Shown here piece after piece: positions 23,092 through 35,042 of a stretch of 64,000 nucleotides of DNA. A model generated the notes under the pieces. That model ran no database searches. It was not told the DNA's origin and saw only the letters and a list, made by a program, of their open reading frames with translations. This stretch comes from Acanthornis magna (taxonomy: Eukaryota; Chordata; Aves; Passeriformes; Acanthizidae). The stretch is from contig JAWUZG010000001.1 of assembly GCA_036785705.1 (NCBI GenBank), positions 1,612,001-1,676,000 on the forward strand, given 5' to 3'. Every line of letters starts with the position of its first letter. The first letter of the stretch is position 1. Position numbers and translations under genes: made by a program.

Positions 23092-24932
23092 GTTGCAATA
23101 GTGTGTCGAGTTCCTAATCAGCAATCAGACCTCATGTGCTAGGAAACAACAACTGTCCTTTGCGATCTCAGGTCTAGATCCACCAGAGCTTAACTTCTAA
23201 TTATCTGCTAACACACAAAAGTTTTATTGGGAAGCCATAAATTGGGAACAAAACAAGACCTTGCCTGAAATCTTTGCAGTGCAAGACCTCTCCTCAGCAT
23301 CCTGGTGAAAAGCTGCTCTCCACGCCAAGAGAAGCTCTCCATGTGAGAAGCGTCCATCCCGTGCGTGCTTCATATTGCAGGATCAAGGCTTCTATTAATG
23401 ACAAGGCTTGACAGTGGGGTGAGACCTACAAAGAGAGGGAGAAGGAGGTGCTGAGGGTGCCTTGTGATTATGTGGTTGGCGTGTGTTTCTCCACCATGCG
23501 AGGAAAAGGGAAAGAAAACCAGCTAGACTACAACAGGCATCACTGTGTGGCCTCCAGACTGCAGCCTCGCTTGAAAACCCCTGCAAAGTTTTATTAACAT
23601 CTGGTCCTCCATGAACAGTGATATTTTATGCACAGAAACTCAGTTTCACCGCTGCCTTCTACCTTATTCTTTTTTGTGTGTATGCTGATTCTGTCCTTTT
23701 TCTTCCTCTTTTTTTGGTGGTTGCCTAGTAGCTCGCAGTTGCATTCTGCCTTATCAGATTGAGCCTAGTTACAATCTATCTCTGTGTGCCGAGGGCAACC
23801 CACCATAGCAGCATATGGAATATTTTAGTGTGCATTGTTGGGTTTTTTCTCCTCCTGTTGGTTTGTTTTTTTTTTTTTTTTTTTTTTAATAGATTTCAGT
23901 TTTATTCCCAGCATAGTTTTGTTGCCTTTCAGATTGCCTTTCATCTGTGATAAAAGCCGACATCCACAGTCTGAGAGCTATCAAAAGAATCAGGTGAACT
24001 GAGGAAGGGTGGTAGGGTTTGACGACTTTGGGGCCCTTTTCCGCTCAAAAAAACCCCTCCAGACTCCAAACCCCACATTTTAAGTAGGATTCAGCTCTCC
24101 TTCCTTCTCGCATCTGACTGAAAAACCTGTGTTTAGTCCATGTAACACCCAAATTGCCTTTTTGAGGTGCCTACATTTCTCGTGAGAGTAGAGGAAGCCT
24201 CCAAAACACAGCCTCTGAAATTCAGGCGATGCCATAGGTACAACAAAAACCCACACATGTAGCGTGCTCTTCCAGTTTTGTTTTGCCACGCTGGCTTTGC
24301 TGGATGCGACAAAAAGGGAAAGTCAATGACACCTCTAGACTCTTCCTTAAGCAGTGACAAAGGAAAACATGCTGCTTTTGGCACGGCATGACGCACACCT
24401 AAATGAGGGCTCTCGGGCTGCCTGTCGCTGGGTTCTTGGCAAAGTCTGCTCTTCCATGTGGGTGCAGAGCAGCGTTTCACACCTGGGGTGTGATCAAGGG
24501 GGAGTTGGTCATGTTGCTTTCCATAAGCTCCCTTTCTGATGGAAATTTGGCTCAGGAGATGATGCTGTGTGGCGAGATGTGTGTGCATGTCTGTGTGTCT
24601 GTCTGCCTGGTAACTCTGGAAGCCATTAGCCAAATTCAATCACATTTGACAGCAGGACTGGAGATTTAAAGATATGCAGCTCCTGTAAGCTGCCGGAAAA
24701 CAGCACTGGGACTGGAGACTTTGTTGAAAGAAAGACAGCAATGTTAGGTCCACCCTTGTTAGACATTAGAGAATCCACAGAGGAATGATGTTTTGAATGC
24801 CCTACCTGAAGAAACAGCTTTAATCGGTTTATGCCCTATCAGACACCACAGAAAGAAAGCACTGCCTGCTTCTGTTTTCTCTGGGGCATCTAATAAGTCA
24901 TGAACACATGCATAAGCTTTCTTTGCTTTTTA
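19061..24932. other. Intergenic; no gene supported, several short homopolymer and (ATT) runs
   Basis: Almost 6 kb without a supported gene. It contains a 20-base T-run (22073-22092), an (ATT)n array (23060-23091) and a 22-base T-run (23866-23887). The longest frame (24133-24639, - strand, 168 codons) has no domain and is low in confidence. Frames at 20826-21478 overlap in four registers and are chance in a moderately GC-rich stretch. Confidence 0.5.
23060..23091. repeat. (ATT)n microsatellite
   Basis: About ten perfect ATT units following GTGAATTAC. Confidence 0.95.
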
Positions 24933-25067
24933 TCTCTTCTTTCTCTTCTCTTCTCTTCTCTTCTCTTCTCTTCTCTTCTCTTCTCTTCTCTTCTCTTCTC
25001 TTCTCTCTCTTCTCTTCTCTTCTCTTCTCTTCTCTTCTCTTCTCTTCTCTTCTCTTCTCTTTTCTTC

Positions 25068-25123
<56 letters not shown>

Positions 25124-25151
25124 TTTCCTTTTCTTTCTTTCTTTTTCCTTT

Positions 25152-25201
<50 letters not shown>

Positions 25202-25580
25202 TTCCTTCCTTCCTTCCTTCCTTCCTTCCTTCCTTCCTTCCTTCCTTCCTTCCTTCCTTCCTTCCTTCTTTCTTCCTTCCTTTCTTCCTTCCTTTCTTCC
25301 TTCCTTTCTTCCTTCCTTTCTTCCTCTCTTCCTTTCTTCCTTTCTTCCTTTCTTCCTTTCTTTTTCCTTCTCTTTCTTTCTTTCTCTCTCTCTTTTTCTT
25401 TCTTCCTCTTTCTTCCTCTGTTCCTCTTTTTTCTCTCTCTCATTCTTTCTCTTCCTCTTTCTCTTCCTCTTTCTCTCTCTCTTTATCTTTTTATCTCTTT
25501 CTCTCCCTCTTTTTCTCTCTTTCTTTCTCTTTTTCTCTCTTTCTCCCATTCTGCCTTTCTCCCTCTTTCTTTCTTTTTTC
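24933..25580. repeat. Compound polypyrimidine microsatellite, about 650 bp
   Basis: Blocks in order: (TTCTC)n at about 24941-25070, (TTTC)n at 25071-25198 with two TTTTTCCTTTTC interruptions, (TTCC)n at about 25197-25268, (CCTTTCTT)-type units to about 25360, then mixed CT-rich DNA to 25580. From 24933 to 25419 there is not one purine (487 bases); the first is G at 25420. The three large frames of 180-240 codons on both strands are the repeat read in different registers and are not genes. Confidence 0.98.
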
Positions 25581-26149
25581 ACTAATAAGGGAGCTCCTCC
25601 TGCAACCCTAGTGCTACCCTATTAGAAGTCAACCAACCAGCAGATAAAAATCACTTGGACACGAGCTCCATGAGATCTGCTGTCCACCTACTATTTTTTC
25701 CCTCTTCTAATGCTTGGAAAGGGAGTTCCAGAAGGTGCAAGAAACACTTATTAGCTTATTATTTGAGGTAAATCTAATCAGCAGGCGATCTGTCATAGTG
25801 ACATTTCTCCGAATATAAGAGGAGAAAAAGCCTGGGGACATGACAGTGATAAGTTTCCCACCCAAGACAAACCAAGGTGAGCCCTATTGGGTCAGAGTGT
25901 GACTGATCACTGTGGTTGTACCCTGTCGCATATCTTGCAAGGAAGCTCACATCTTCTTGTGGGTAGGTTAGTACTGTTTCTCATTATTAATATGGCTCTG
26001 TAGGTGTGCCAGGCCCTTTCCAGACTAATTAAATAAAAGGTCTCTGCCCCAAGGAGCTAACCCAGCAAGGGATGACAATAAACAACAAGAGGAAGAGGGT
26101 TACGCAAGTGAAAGATCATGAGATACATCTCATGTTGTACCAGTATGTT

Positions 26150-26256
26150 GGGCCAAATCCTCAAGTAATTACATAAAGCCCAATTTTGCCAAGTTGTTCA
26201 TTGTCGAGTTGCTCCACCCTCGTGTAAGAAATCCCATTGAATTCACTTAATGAGAA
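26150..26256. repeat. Decayed palindromic MITE-like relic
   Basis: Starts GGGCCAAATCCTCAAGTAAT and contains CCCATTGAATTCACTTAATG near its right side. Palindromic repeats in bird and turtle DNA commonly start GGGCCAGATCCTCAGCTGGT and carry a CCATTGACTTCAATGG centre (from memory). The right arm is lost or unrecognisable. Family not named. Confidence 0.4.
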
Positions 26257-26489
26257 AAAAATACAGAGCTGTACTGAGAGGGGAATGATCACACCTGCAG
26301 CCCAAGAAAGTGGATCTGGTTGTGGGGAAAGGTTTATCAGGAGATAAAGAGTACGACTGAACTTTAAGCTCTTATCTAGATGATACACGGATATTTAGTT
26401 TCATTAAGCACTGCAACAAGGTGGAACGATGCACTTGGACTCCCTTGAAATTAATTATTTTCAGATTCAGTCATTATGATTGGATGTTA

Positions 26490-26540
26490 TAAGGCACTTA
26501 GGAATCAATGGGAGACAAGTGCTCTTGAGAATCTAGCTTC
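26490..26540. repeat. Short relic of a CAATGGGA-type palindromic repeat
   Basis: AAGGCACTTAGGAATCAATG followed by GGAGACAAGTGCTC and TTGAGAATCT. It recalls a sauropsid palindromic repeat with GGCACCTAA, AATCAATGGGA and CTTTGAGAATCTGG (from memory). Short and decayed, so tentative. Confidence 0.3.
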
Positions 26541-27397
26541 ATATCTTTAGAACTGGATCTTCTGCATCAGCTATCAATTCCCATCTCTCTCTCAGAAAGA
26601 CCTTGTCTGAGAGGTTCCCTCCTTCCTGAAGCCACAATGACTCACACTTACAGTTGACATTCAAGGAACAAAGAAGTCTTCAGCATCTATCTTGATGTTC
26701 ATTTGGGCCAAGATGGCAAGTCCCAATCTGCTTTGCTTTGAGCTTGGAGAGAGAGGGGCTGATGCCATAAAGATCAAAGCAGGTCCAGACTCCCCTGACG
26801 TTATTCTGCTTAAACGTAGGGTTTGGGGATAATTCCCAGTTCTAGTTTCAGGAAAATCTCCTACCTTCCAGCTGTGAGTCTTACTCTGTCAAGGAAGCAA
26901 ATGCTCCTCTACCAAAGGAATCTAGGTCTATGGCAAATAACAGCTCTGGTGTTGGGAGAGCTTTTTTTTCCCACTGGATCCAGGCCATAGACAGCTGAAA
27001 TACAATTCCGAGAAGTGGGCAAACAACTGCAGGGAGGGAATAGCTGGGAGTGGGACTGTGCTCAGGTACGTAGGTTGAAGGCAAAGGAAACTTTGTGTAT
27101 GTTGGCTCTGAAACCATGTGAGGTAGAGGGTGGTACAGAGAAAAACTCAGACGGTAGCTCACCTCCTTCTTCCCCGGGGGCAAATGCCTTATTTTCAGTT
27201 AGGAATGGATACATAATAAAGGAGCCAGCTCTGTTGCCGTCATGATGCAGAACCTGGCAGTGCCTGTTTCAGAATGCTGGCTTAAGCATAAACAATACCA
27301 CATGAGAACAAGGAGACTGATGATGGACCCAAAATTTGTTAAACTGCTTGCAGAGCACACATTTTGCCTGTGCTCTGAAAATCGGGGCTCTCTCAGA

Positions 27398-27426
27398 GAC
27401 TTTCAGGGGACTTTCAGGGGACTTTC
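27398..27426 (+). repeat. 11-bp tandem repeat GACTTTCAGGG x2.6
   Basis: Units start at 27398, 27409 and 27420 (last partial). The joints produce GGGGACTTTC at 27406-27415 and 27417-27426. These match nine of ten positions of the NF-kappaB consensus GGGACTTTCC when read from the second G. Spacing of 11 bp places both sites on the same helix face. May be chance duplication. Confidence 0.7.
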
Positions 27427-28886
27427 TGCTCCTGATGAGAAGGATGCTGAGACTTTTGGACAAAGTCAGCTCACAGAGAAGAAGGAGCAAGGCATCAGGG
27501 ATCCTATCAAGAACCTCCAGCTGGTGTGGTGCCTTGTGAAAACTAGGGCCTTGCATTGTCAGTCCACTGTCACCACCTGTCCCAGCTCCTGACCAGTGCT
27601 GCCCAGCCACATCCAGCCCTCACTGGGTATAGATATGCATCCCAGGAAGCACAGATGGATGTCTGCTCAGCACCATCAGGGACTTGAGTTACCCCAGGCT
27701 CCTGTTTGCGCTGCCTGTCAGAAATGAAATAAGCTCAGGCAGGGGACTCGAGAGGGAAACTGATACAGAACACTTAATACAACACCAGTCCTTTACACTG
27801 AGGATGAGCCACTCACTTCTGAGCAACATAAGAAATCCACTCCAGCTGAAAAGCATATGTTTCTTTTCTCTTTGCAGCAAAGCTCCCATTTCAGGCACAG
27901 GTATTATTTGTTTCTTGAAATCCCCTTTCCTTGTGTCTGCTTCGCTGACCTGATCATCTGAGAGCCCTGAGAGTGGTAGTTATCCCTTCCTCCTATTGTT
28001 TGCTCTCAAGACCAGTTTGGAAGTGCTGTGTGCATGTGTGTTTGCTTTGTTTCTCCTGCTAGTTGTTGTTGGTTTTTTTTCTTTTCTTTTCTCTGGGCTT
28101 AGATGTACACAAATGCAACAAAGAAATCAGAAACAGGAGGACTGTGGCATGCAAATCTGTCAATGTGCTATTCAATTAGAGTATTGTTACAAGTGAAACA
28201 CCAGCAGCCTGGTGAGAAAAAGGAAGTACCAGGTGTTAAAAGGACAACCAGACAGTTTTTGGTATAGCATACCAGACAGGTTTTTTCTGTCTTCAAGAAG
28301 TTTACTTGTTCTTTCTCACATACAAATGTGTAAAACTGGAGGGCACCTCTTGATTCTCTAAGTTGTATCTCTTCTCTCTTTTAAACTCTTCCACGAACTG
28401 AAAATGGTTTGTGGAGAAGGAAATTTCTTGTTGGTATGTCTTTGCTCTCATTGCACTCACTGGAAGTTGTTCAGGTCTTTCACCCTAGTCTTTCTTCTAC
28501 CAGCCTGTGTTTATTTAGTTTCAGTTTATGCCATTTGATGTGCCCATGCTGCCTTTCAGTTTAAATAGATCTTTTTTTCTCCCTATTTGCTCTCCTGATG
28601 TATTTGTATATAAATCAGCGCTCTTGTCCCAGTCCTCGCTTTGTTCAGCTAAACAAGCCAAGTGATATCTTCTTTTCCTGTGTCCTGGGTTCACCATTTC
28701 CTGACACATCTCAGCACTTCAGCTTTTGACTCTGAGTTCATCTCTCCTGAATACAGGTAACTAGGATCCATTCTGTTGCTTTGGAGGTTGTCCTCCCAGT
28801 GTTTTGTGCAGATCAAGACAGAAATTCCTCTCTCCTTATTGGAAATACTTTGGTGGCCATGCCACTTGCTGTCCTTTAATGCTTGA

Positions 28887-29829
28887 TCCAATTCTGTTTA
28901 ATACTGTATCAATGATCTGCATGAGGGGATTGAGTGCATCCTCAGTAAGTTCACAGATGGTATTAAGTTGGGCAGGAGTGTTGATCAGAGTGGGAAGACT
29001 CTGTAGAGGGATCTGGACAGGTTGGATCCATTGGATGAGGTTCAGTAAGGCAAAGTGGAGGGTCCTGCCCTTGGGTTCACAAGAACTCCTCACAGTGCCA
29101 CCGGCTTGGAGAAGAGTGTCTGCAAAGGACCTGGAGGCGTTGGTCGACAGCTGGATGAGCCAGCTGTGCCCAGGTGGCCAAGCCATCCTGGCTTGGATCA
29201 AAAAAAGTGAGGCCAGCAGGACCAGGGCAGTGATAGTCCTGAACTCCACACTGGTGAGGACACACCTCAAGTCCTGTGTTCAGTTTTGGGCTCCTGGATT
29301 AGATGATCTTTAAAGGTCCCTTCCAAGCCAAAATACTCTATAGTTCTATAAAGAAAGACATTGGGGTACTGGAGTGTGTCCAGAGCAGGGAAAAGAAGCT
29401 CGTGGAGGGTCTTGAGAGTAAGTCACAAGAGGAGCAGCTGAGGGAACTGGGCTTGTTTAGTCTGGAAAAAAGGAGGATTTTGCCCTCTACAGCTACCTTA
29501 TTGCCCTCTACAAATACCTGGAGGGAGGCTGTAGTGAGGTGGGGGATGATTTTTCTCCTAAATGAGAAGTGACAGGACAATAAGAAATGGCCTCAAGTTG
29601 TGCCAGTGGAGGTTTAGATCGAACATAAGGAAAAATATCTTCACCAGTGTTTTCAGCACTTGAAAATGTTGCCCAGGCAAGTGGTGGAGTCATCATTCCT
29701 GAAGGGATTTAAAAGTCATGTAGATGTAGCACTTTGGCACATGTTTTAGTGGTGGCCTTGGCAGTGCTGGGTTAATGGTCGGACTCAGTGATTTTAAAGG
29801 TATTTTCCAAATGAAATGATTCTATGATC
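28887..29829 (+). mobile_element. CR1 LINE, longest copy in the window (RT C-terminus to 3' end)
   Basis: Starts in CTGTTTAATACTGTATCAAT and GATCTGCATGAGGGGATTGA (the RT region just before the FADD-type motif; here TTCACAGATGG has replaced it). It runs through GATCTGGACAGGTTGGATCC, AAGTGGAGGGTCCTGCCC, GCCCAGGTGGCCAAGCCATC, GTGAGGCCAGCAGGACCAGG, then, after the nested insert at 29294-29350, AAAGACATTGGGGTACTGGA, GAACTGGGCTTGTTTAGTCT, and GGCAGTGCTGGGTTAATGGT. It ends TGATTCTATGATCC. The frame 28804-29313 is the decayed RT tail. Frameshifts and the insert make it inactive. Confidence 0.95.
29294..29350 (+). mobile_element. Second CR1 tail (about 57 bp) nested inside the 28887 copy
   Basis: GGATTAGATGATCTTTAAAG, GTCCCTTCCAAGCC, then AAAATACTCTATAGTTCTAT is a complete CR1 terminal segment, with the TTCTAT-type end repeats, in the middle of a CR1 body. 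The host continues on both sides: ...CAGTTTTGGGCTCCT at 29281-29293 and AAGAAAGACATTGGGG from 29351, with only a few host bases missing. A terminal CR1 segment here cannot belong to the host copy, whose own tail is at 29765-29829. Confidence 0.85.
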
Positions 29830-31599
29830 CACATATCACACTTTTCAGAAATAAATTCTGTCCCCAAACTGATTTCTGAAGAACTGCATTCATAACTTCC
29901 TTCCAGCGCAATACTTCCTCCCTCAACGCCACCCATTGTAATTTCCTATGCAAGTACTCCCTTTTCCATCCTAAAATTCCTCTCCTAATCTCCATAGTCT
30001 ACCACTTAATAATTTCTTATGAGGTAACATATCAAATGCTTTTCTGAAGTCCAGAGAGATTATATCTACTACATTAGAAAATCAGTGATCTATCAAAGCA
30101 AATTATCAGGTCAGTTCAGAGTGATCTATCTCTTTCTAAAATGTGTGTTTTATTGCAATTTTTGTTTGCATCCGTGCCTTTAATTATTCTTTGCTGCTGA
30201 ATGCGTTCCATAATCTGATTTATTGCTGATGCCAGCCCACATCTTCTGGTTTAACTCCTTCAACTTAGGACTTGGTAGACCTTTTAAAATTATTCACGGT
30301 TGGATTTTGTGCCTATGTTTAGACAAGTAAATAAAATGGTCTGGGCTTCATTCTACGATCCCAAAAACCATGGCAGAGCATGGCTTGGGATGGTACACCT
30401 ACACTTTAAAAGCCACTTCTCACCAAAAGTGAGTTGTCCCATGGGTACTGTGTCCTGGGAATAATGCACATGTTGTCTTCTCAACCATGCCTCAGGTGCC
30501 ATAGGACAAAACTTGCTAGGGACAGAGCTAAGAGCAGGGCAATCACATGCCCTGGCCTTGTTTAATATGATAGCTTAGGCAAAACTTATGATTCTTTGGG
30601 CCTTTTCTCAGACTTCTGCAGGGAGATTGTTTAGTTTTCCCTTGAGCCGATGGCAATTCCAAGAAAACACTTCATATTCCCATCCCCTCGTTTCCATTAG
30701 CCTTTATGCCTCTAAGCCTGTGTTCAGCATTCCCATCCTTTACTGGAAACTTTTATAATTTGTTTGAATTTCCTTTGCAAATTCTAAGTGGGTTTGACTT
30801 GTGGCAATTCTTCCACTTGATGCCTTTGTTTCAGCCATCATATTTCAGCCATTAAAAATTTCAGTGTCTAATTTGGGATGGGGGCGAACCTGTCTCTCTC
30901 CAGAGTCTATGGATGACCTGAAGCACCCATCTCCATTCTGATCCCTTAGAAACTGGGGGAGAAAAGTCTCATCTTACATTTAAACATCCCTCTCGTTATT
31001 TGCTCATTCTTATTCTTGCTACAATGAGCTACTAACAAGAAAATTGAACATTATCAGCAAGGTGTACAACCCAAAAGCAGCTCTGTTGGATCAATGGTGA
31101 TTTTCACAGGCTGAGATGTGCGCCTGCAGCTTTCTCTGGAGAACCAGGATGAGAAAGGTTTGACGCCATATTTTTCCTACACAAGTCAGACACAAACGGG
31201 ATTGTTGCTCCCATGAAAAGATTTTTCCTCCCCACCCCTGTGACGTGAAGCATAAGGCTGCACATTTCAGCTACTTTTTGGATAGAGGCAATAATTTCTT
31301 AATTTGCCCTGAAGGGGCACGCGCGTAAATGGGGAGGAAAAAAATTAAGAACTTGTGGAATTGATTGGAGGAGAGATGCATCTTGTTCAAACTAGAAGTG
31401 AAAATATATTCCAAAGGAGAAATCATTAGCATTTTCATTAAATGCCAAAGAGTGTGACTATTAGACCTACCTCAGGCAACCCTGAGGTTGAAAACTTTTC
31501 AACAAGATTTAATTGATCCAGATGGATTGAGGTTGTTTTTGTTTTTTACCCCTTCCACCCTTCTACCCCCTGCTTAAATCTCTGTACTCCATCACCTGT
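29830..31599. other. Intergenic, no gene seen
   Basis: No gene, repeat or simple array that I recognise. AT-rich, with no frame above 60 codons, which is itself notable for chance and suggests no hidden long exon here. Confidence 0.6.
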
Positions 31600-31800
31600 G
31601 AGAAAACCCCAAACCGAACCAAATTAAAATAAATAAACAACGCCTTCAGCCCACGCCCTGGAATGAAAACTGCAGTGTAATATGAAATGTGTCCTGATCG
31701 TCTTGTTATGGAGCCTGGTGACTCACCAACTGCTACAATTGGGGTTAGATAAAATAAAGGGATTATAATTAAGGAGGCAGCAGGAGGATGTTAGCTGGGC
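31600..31800. promoter_or_regulatory. Candidate conserved noncoding element
   Basis: Repeat-free block with CAATTGGGGTTAG, a GGATTA bicoid/OTX-type word (31760-31765) abutting TAATTA (31766-31771), and GACTCACC. Motif texture only. Confidence 0.25.
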
Positions 31801-33540
31801 AGTCAGATGGAGGCAGGCCCATTACAGACCTGGGTGTGCTGGGAGCCCTGCCAGGAATGTGTGGACACACGGCTCAGCTGCGGGATTTACAGCAGAGCCT
31901 CTGCTTCAAAACACACAGCAGGGCCCAGTTTGGCTGAGCTACTCCAGCATACCCCAGCTCCTGTTTGGTTTTCTGTAGGTATCCCCCCAAAATTGCTCAG
32001 TTCCCAGCTACTGTGAAGATGGGCGGTGAAGGGCTCACCTGCCAGTCCTAGTAAAGGGAAGTCATGGAAGCATTTCTTGAGTTGTTGGGGATTTGGCATT
32101 ATTTCTGGGCAGTATTTTTATCCTGAACCTTGATGTAGGGCCCTCTTTCCCTTGAAGAGAAATCCGGATCAGCCCTCTGGCCCTAGAAAAAAATGCACCT
32201 CTGTTGATTATGAGTAGGGCTGGTGCAGGTACATCCTCCACGGCAGTGGGGAGCAACTTTACTAGTGAAGGAGGAGAAGACAACAGCTTGGTGGCACATG
32301 ACTCTTAGGTTTCGACTGCATACTTAGCACAGTGGCAGTAATGTTTTAACCTGTTGGATACAAGATCATGCAGGAAGTAGGCAGGTTGGGCCTTCCAACA
32401 CTCACCATACCAACAGGCACATTTTTTCTGTCCTCGTGTTCTCAGTTTGTTTTGTGGTTCTTGGATTCCTGAAGAAAAATGACTGCAGAAATAATTCTGC
32501 TAAAATCTCCTGTGTACTTCCCATCTTACTTTGAGCAGCCTGAGTGAGCTGGCCTCAAAGTCCCAAAGCCAGGTGGATGGAATGATGGTGTTCCATGTGA
32601 CAACATGCCAGATCAGGGCCACAAATGATCTATGGCCAGTGCAAATGCTTCTTAGGTAAGCCCATGCAAGCCATTTGCCTGGGTGCAAAGCACCTGATGC
32701 TTCAGTTTGGGATGGCTTAATACCTCCAGTAATTATCCGAAGGAGCCCTGAACACTCTCATGATTAAATATCAGGTTAGAACTGGACCTGAGATGAAATC
32801 TGTGAAAATGTAGTCATGTTTGGAAAGGGTTGCAGGAGTCATCCAGGGCTGTGACTGCGGTATCAGAGTTTCTTGGAAGGAAGAGTATGATGATTTCTCT
32901 AGTGAAAACAATAATGGGAGTTTTAGTAGGATGTTCTGTATTTTTCCCCAGGCTGGAGTTTTGCCAGGACGTAGGAATTGAAGTGCCTGAATGCAATGCT
33001 TCACTGATGGAGTTGGTAGCTGGCTGAACCTGAAACTTGCTCCAAAACTTCGCCCTCGATCTAGCCACATGTGTGACCCTGTTTCGTCATGCTCCTCTGT
33101 CCACCAGTATCTGCCTGTTGTCACTCATCTGTCACTTACACTGGAAATGCCCTGGGGCTGGCATCCCCTTTTTGTTCAGGGCTTGTGCAGCCTCTTGCAC
33201 AATGAGCCCTGTGGTAACACGGCCAAACAACGATTGCTAAGGGTGAAAGATTGCCAGGTTACAGATGGCAAAACCAGTCCTCAGGACTGGCTGTGGAATA
33301 GAATAACAACAACAACAAATTCATGATAATAATGACAGGAGTAATGAATGGTTATATTCAAATGTTAGCTAGCTAGAGCTCGCCACTTGCCTTTTCTGCA
33401 GTTACAATAAAATTTATTCTCCTTGCTGAACATGTATTTGCCTGCATGGCCAATGTGCTAATTCTGCTCCTCACAGTTTTTCTATTTACTTTGCTGTATC
33501 TTTCTCAATTAAAAGGGGAAAAAAAAAAAAGAAGAAATAA
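31801..33540. other. Intergenic, no gene seen
   Basis: Short overlapping frames (for example 32771-33124 and 32991-33326) on both strands without domains. A CAACAACAACAAAT run near 33307 and an A-run near 33518-33530 are the only simple repeats. Confidence 0.55.
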
Positions 33541-33760
33541 AAATCAAATCACATGGCATCAAAGAGCTACATCAGGAGGTCATTGCATCAAATGCTGCCG
33601 CTAGTTTAATAAAGGAACTGACTAATATACTCATTAGTGGTGCTCGTTGCTAATGCCCGATCAGATAATGAAATTGAAATATCATGTTTTAGGGTGTAAT
33701 CAGGCTCCCTGCAGGTGCTGGGCTGGAATTGCCCCATAGGTACAGCATTACACAGTTAAC
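33541..33760. promoter_or_regulatory. Candidate conserved noncoding element
   Basis: Dense in TAAT cores and homeodomain/POU-like words: TTTAATAAAGG, ACTAATATACTCATTAGTGG, TTGCTAATGCCCGATCAGAT, AATGAAATTGAAATATCATG, GTGTAATCAGG, then CAGTTAACTAGGTGTGTTAC. Repeat-free. No conservation test possible here. Confidence 0.3.
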
Positions 33761-34985
33761 TAGGTGTGTTACTTGACGGGGTGTTTCAGCTTCCCAAGCC
33801 TGCGGGTAGGAAGACATGAGCAGGACTGTCAATGTAGCTAGTGAGAATGGGGAATTGGGTTGGAAACAAGGGAAAAAAGCTGAGGTGACTCTGGTTAAGG
33901 GGGATGGAGGCAGCTGGGAGCAAGTGGCAGGTGTGAAGCCAACTAGGGGGACAAGCTAGGACCAGGTGGATGTGTGAAGTGGCTCTGGCCCTCTGGGAGG
34001 ACACACCAAGCTGCCTGCAGATGAGGAGCTGCTTGGGTGGGCACTGGTGGGTGTATGGGAGAAAGGCACTGAAGCAGGACTCCTAGGAACATCAAAGGCT
34101 TCATTGCTTTCCTGGCATTTAAAAAGTAGAGAAAAAAGAACTAGTGTGGATGCAAAATCCCCATGCATGGAATTGGAGGTGGAGGGGTTCTGTTAGACCC
34201 CCCTGAGTGGGGGTACTGGGATGCTTTTAGCACCAGCTCTGAGCTGCAAGGCCCTTGGCTAGCAGGCAGTAGCAAGGAGGGATGCTCATTGTTTCTCTGA
34301 GTCTGCAGTGTCACCTACACAAGGCTTTTAATCCCCAGTGTCCCAGAGAAGCTAAAATAGCAGTTTCATTGTCCAGGGAAGACGGACAAACACATCACAA
34401 GCCTAGCACCAGCTTTCTCCTCCCCGACTCAAACACTTGCCTTCTAAGTTCCCCACTAAGTGGCTAAGTCCAAAGAAATTTGTGGCACTCTTTTTTAATT
34501 GCATTTTTTTGAAACAGAAAAAATGAAAACACATAAAAATATTTCAAACCCAACCTCAGTCTAATCAATGCTACCAGACTTTGGGTAAACCGGGCTGAAT
34601 GACAAGAGTTTTCCAGAGGAATTTGTTCTATATGGAAGTTAACTTTAAACACTTTTCTTCATTGCCAGATGATTTAATACTGGATGAGCCAATGAAAGAC
34701 TTCAGAGACGCTCAAATTACTTCCCAAGTTGCTCACAGAATATGTTCTGCTGAGACAACACCAGGCTAGAGACTTCAGTGGGATTAGCAGTAAAGCAAAG
34801 TTTTGTTTTACTACAGTATTTTAGATTGTCTTCCAATCTTTATTTCCTTTTATTTTTTCTCCCTCCTGCTCCTAATTACTTAATAATAAAAACTTACATG
34901 TCAATAACAACCCCTCCTGGCTAGTGTCTCTCAACACTTTCTATTTGCCCTCTTCCTTCAGCTTCCCAGAACTCCATCCTTACAC

Positions 34986-34997
34986 TTTTTTTTTTTT

Positions 34998-35039
<42 letters not shown>
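34986..35039. repeat. Poly(T) run, 12 + 40 bases
   Basis: Twelve T, AA, then forty uninterrupted T. Read on the - strand this is a long poly(A). The sequence to its right shows no AATAAA complement, no CR1 (which lacks poly(A)) and no recognisable mRNA copy. I therefore leave it as a simple repeat. Confidence 0.97.

Positions 35040-35042
<3 letters not shown>

Larger units (their letters stand above)
25581..28886. other. Intergenic; palindromic repeat relics and a kappaB-like tandem
   Basis: No gene supported. Two decayed MITE-like relics lie at 26150-26256 and 26490-26540. An 11-bp tandem with kappaB-like words is at 27398-27426. Frames at 27242-27610 overlap on both strands and show no domain. 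Confidence 0.5.

Noticed and set aside
24133..24639. 168-codon - strand frame
   Set aside because: No family resemblance; overlapping frames on the other strand are equally plausible.
24890..25625. Reading frames of 180-241 codons on both strands
   Set aside because: They are the pyrimidine microsatellite read in several registers (Leu/Ser/Phe or Glu/Arg/Lys only), with no start context or domain.
28804..29313. 169-codon frame resembling a reverse transcriptase end
   Set aside because: It is the decayed CR1 ORF2 tail, not a host gene.
34986..35039. Poly(T) as the tail of an antisense processed pseudogene
   Set aside because: No poly(A) signal complement or mRNA-like body on its right side.
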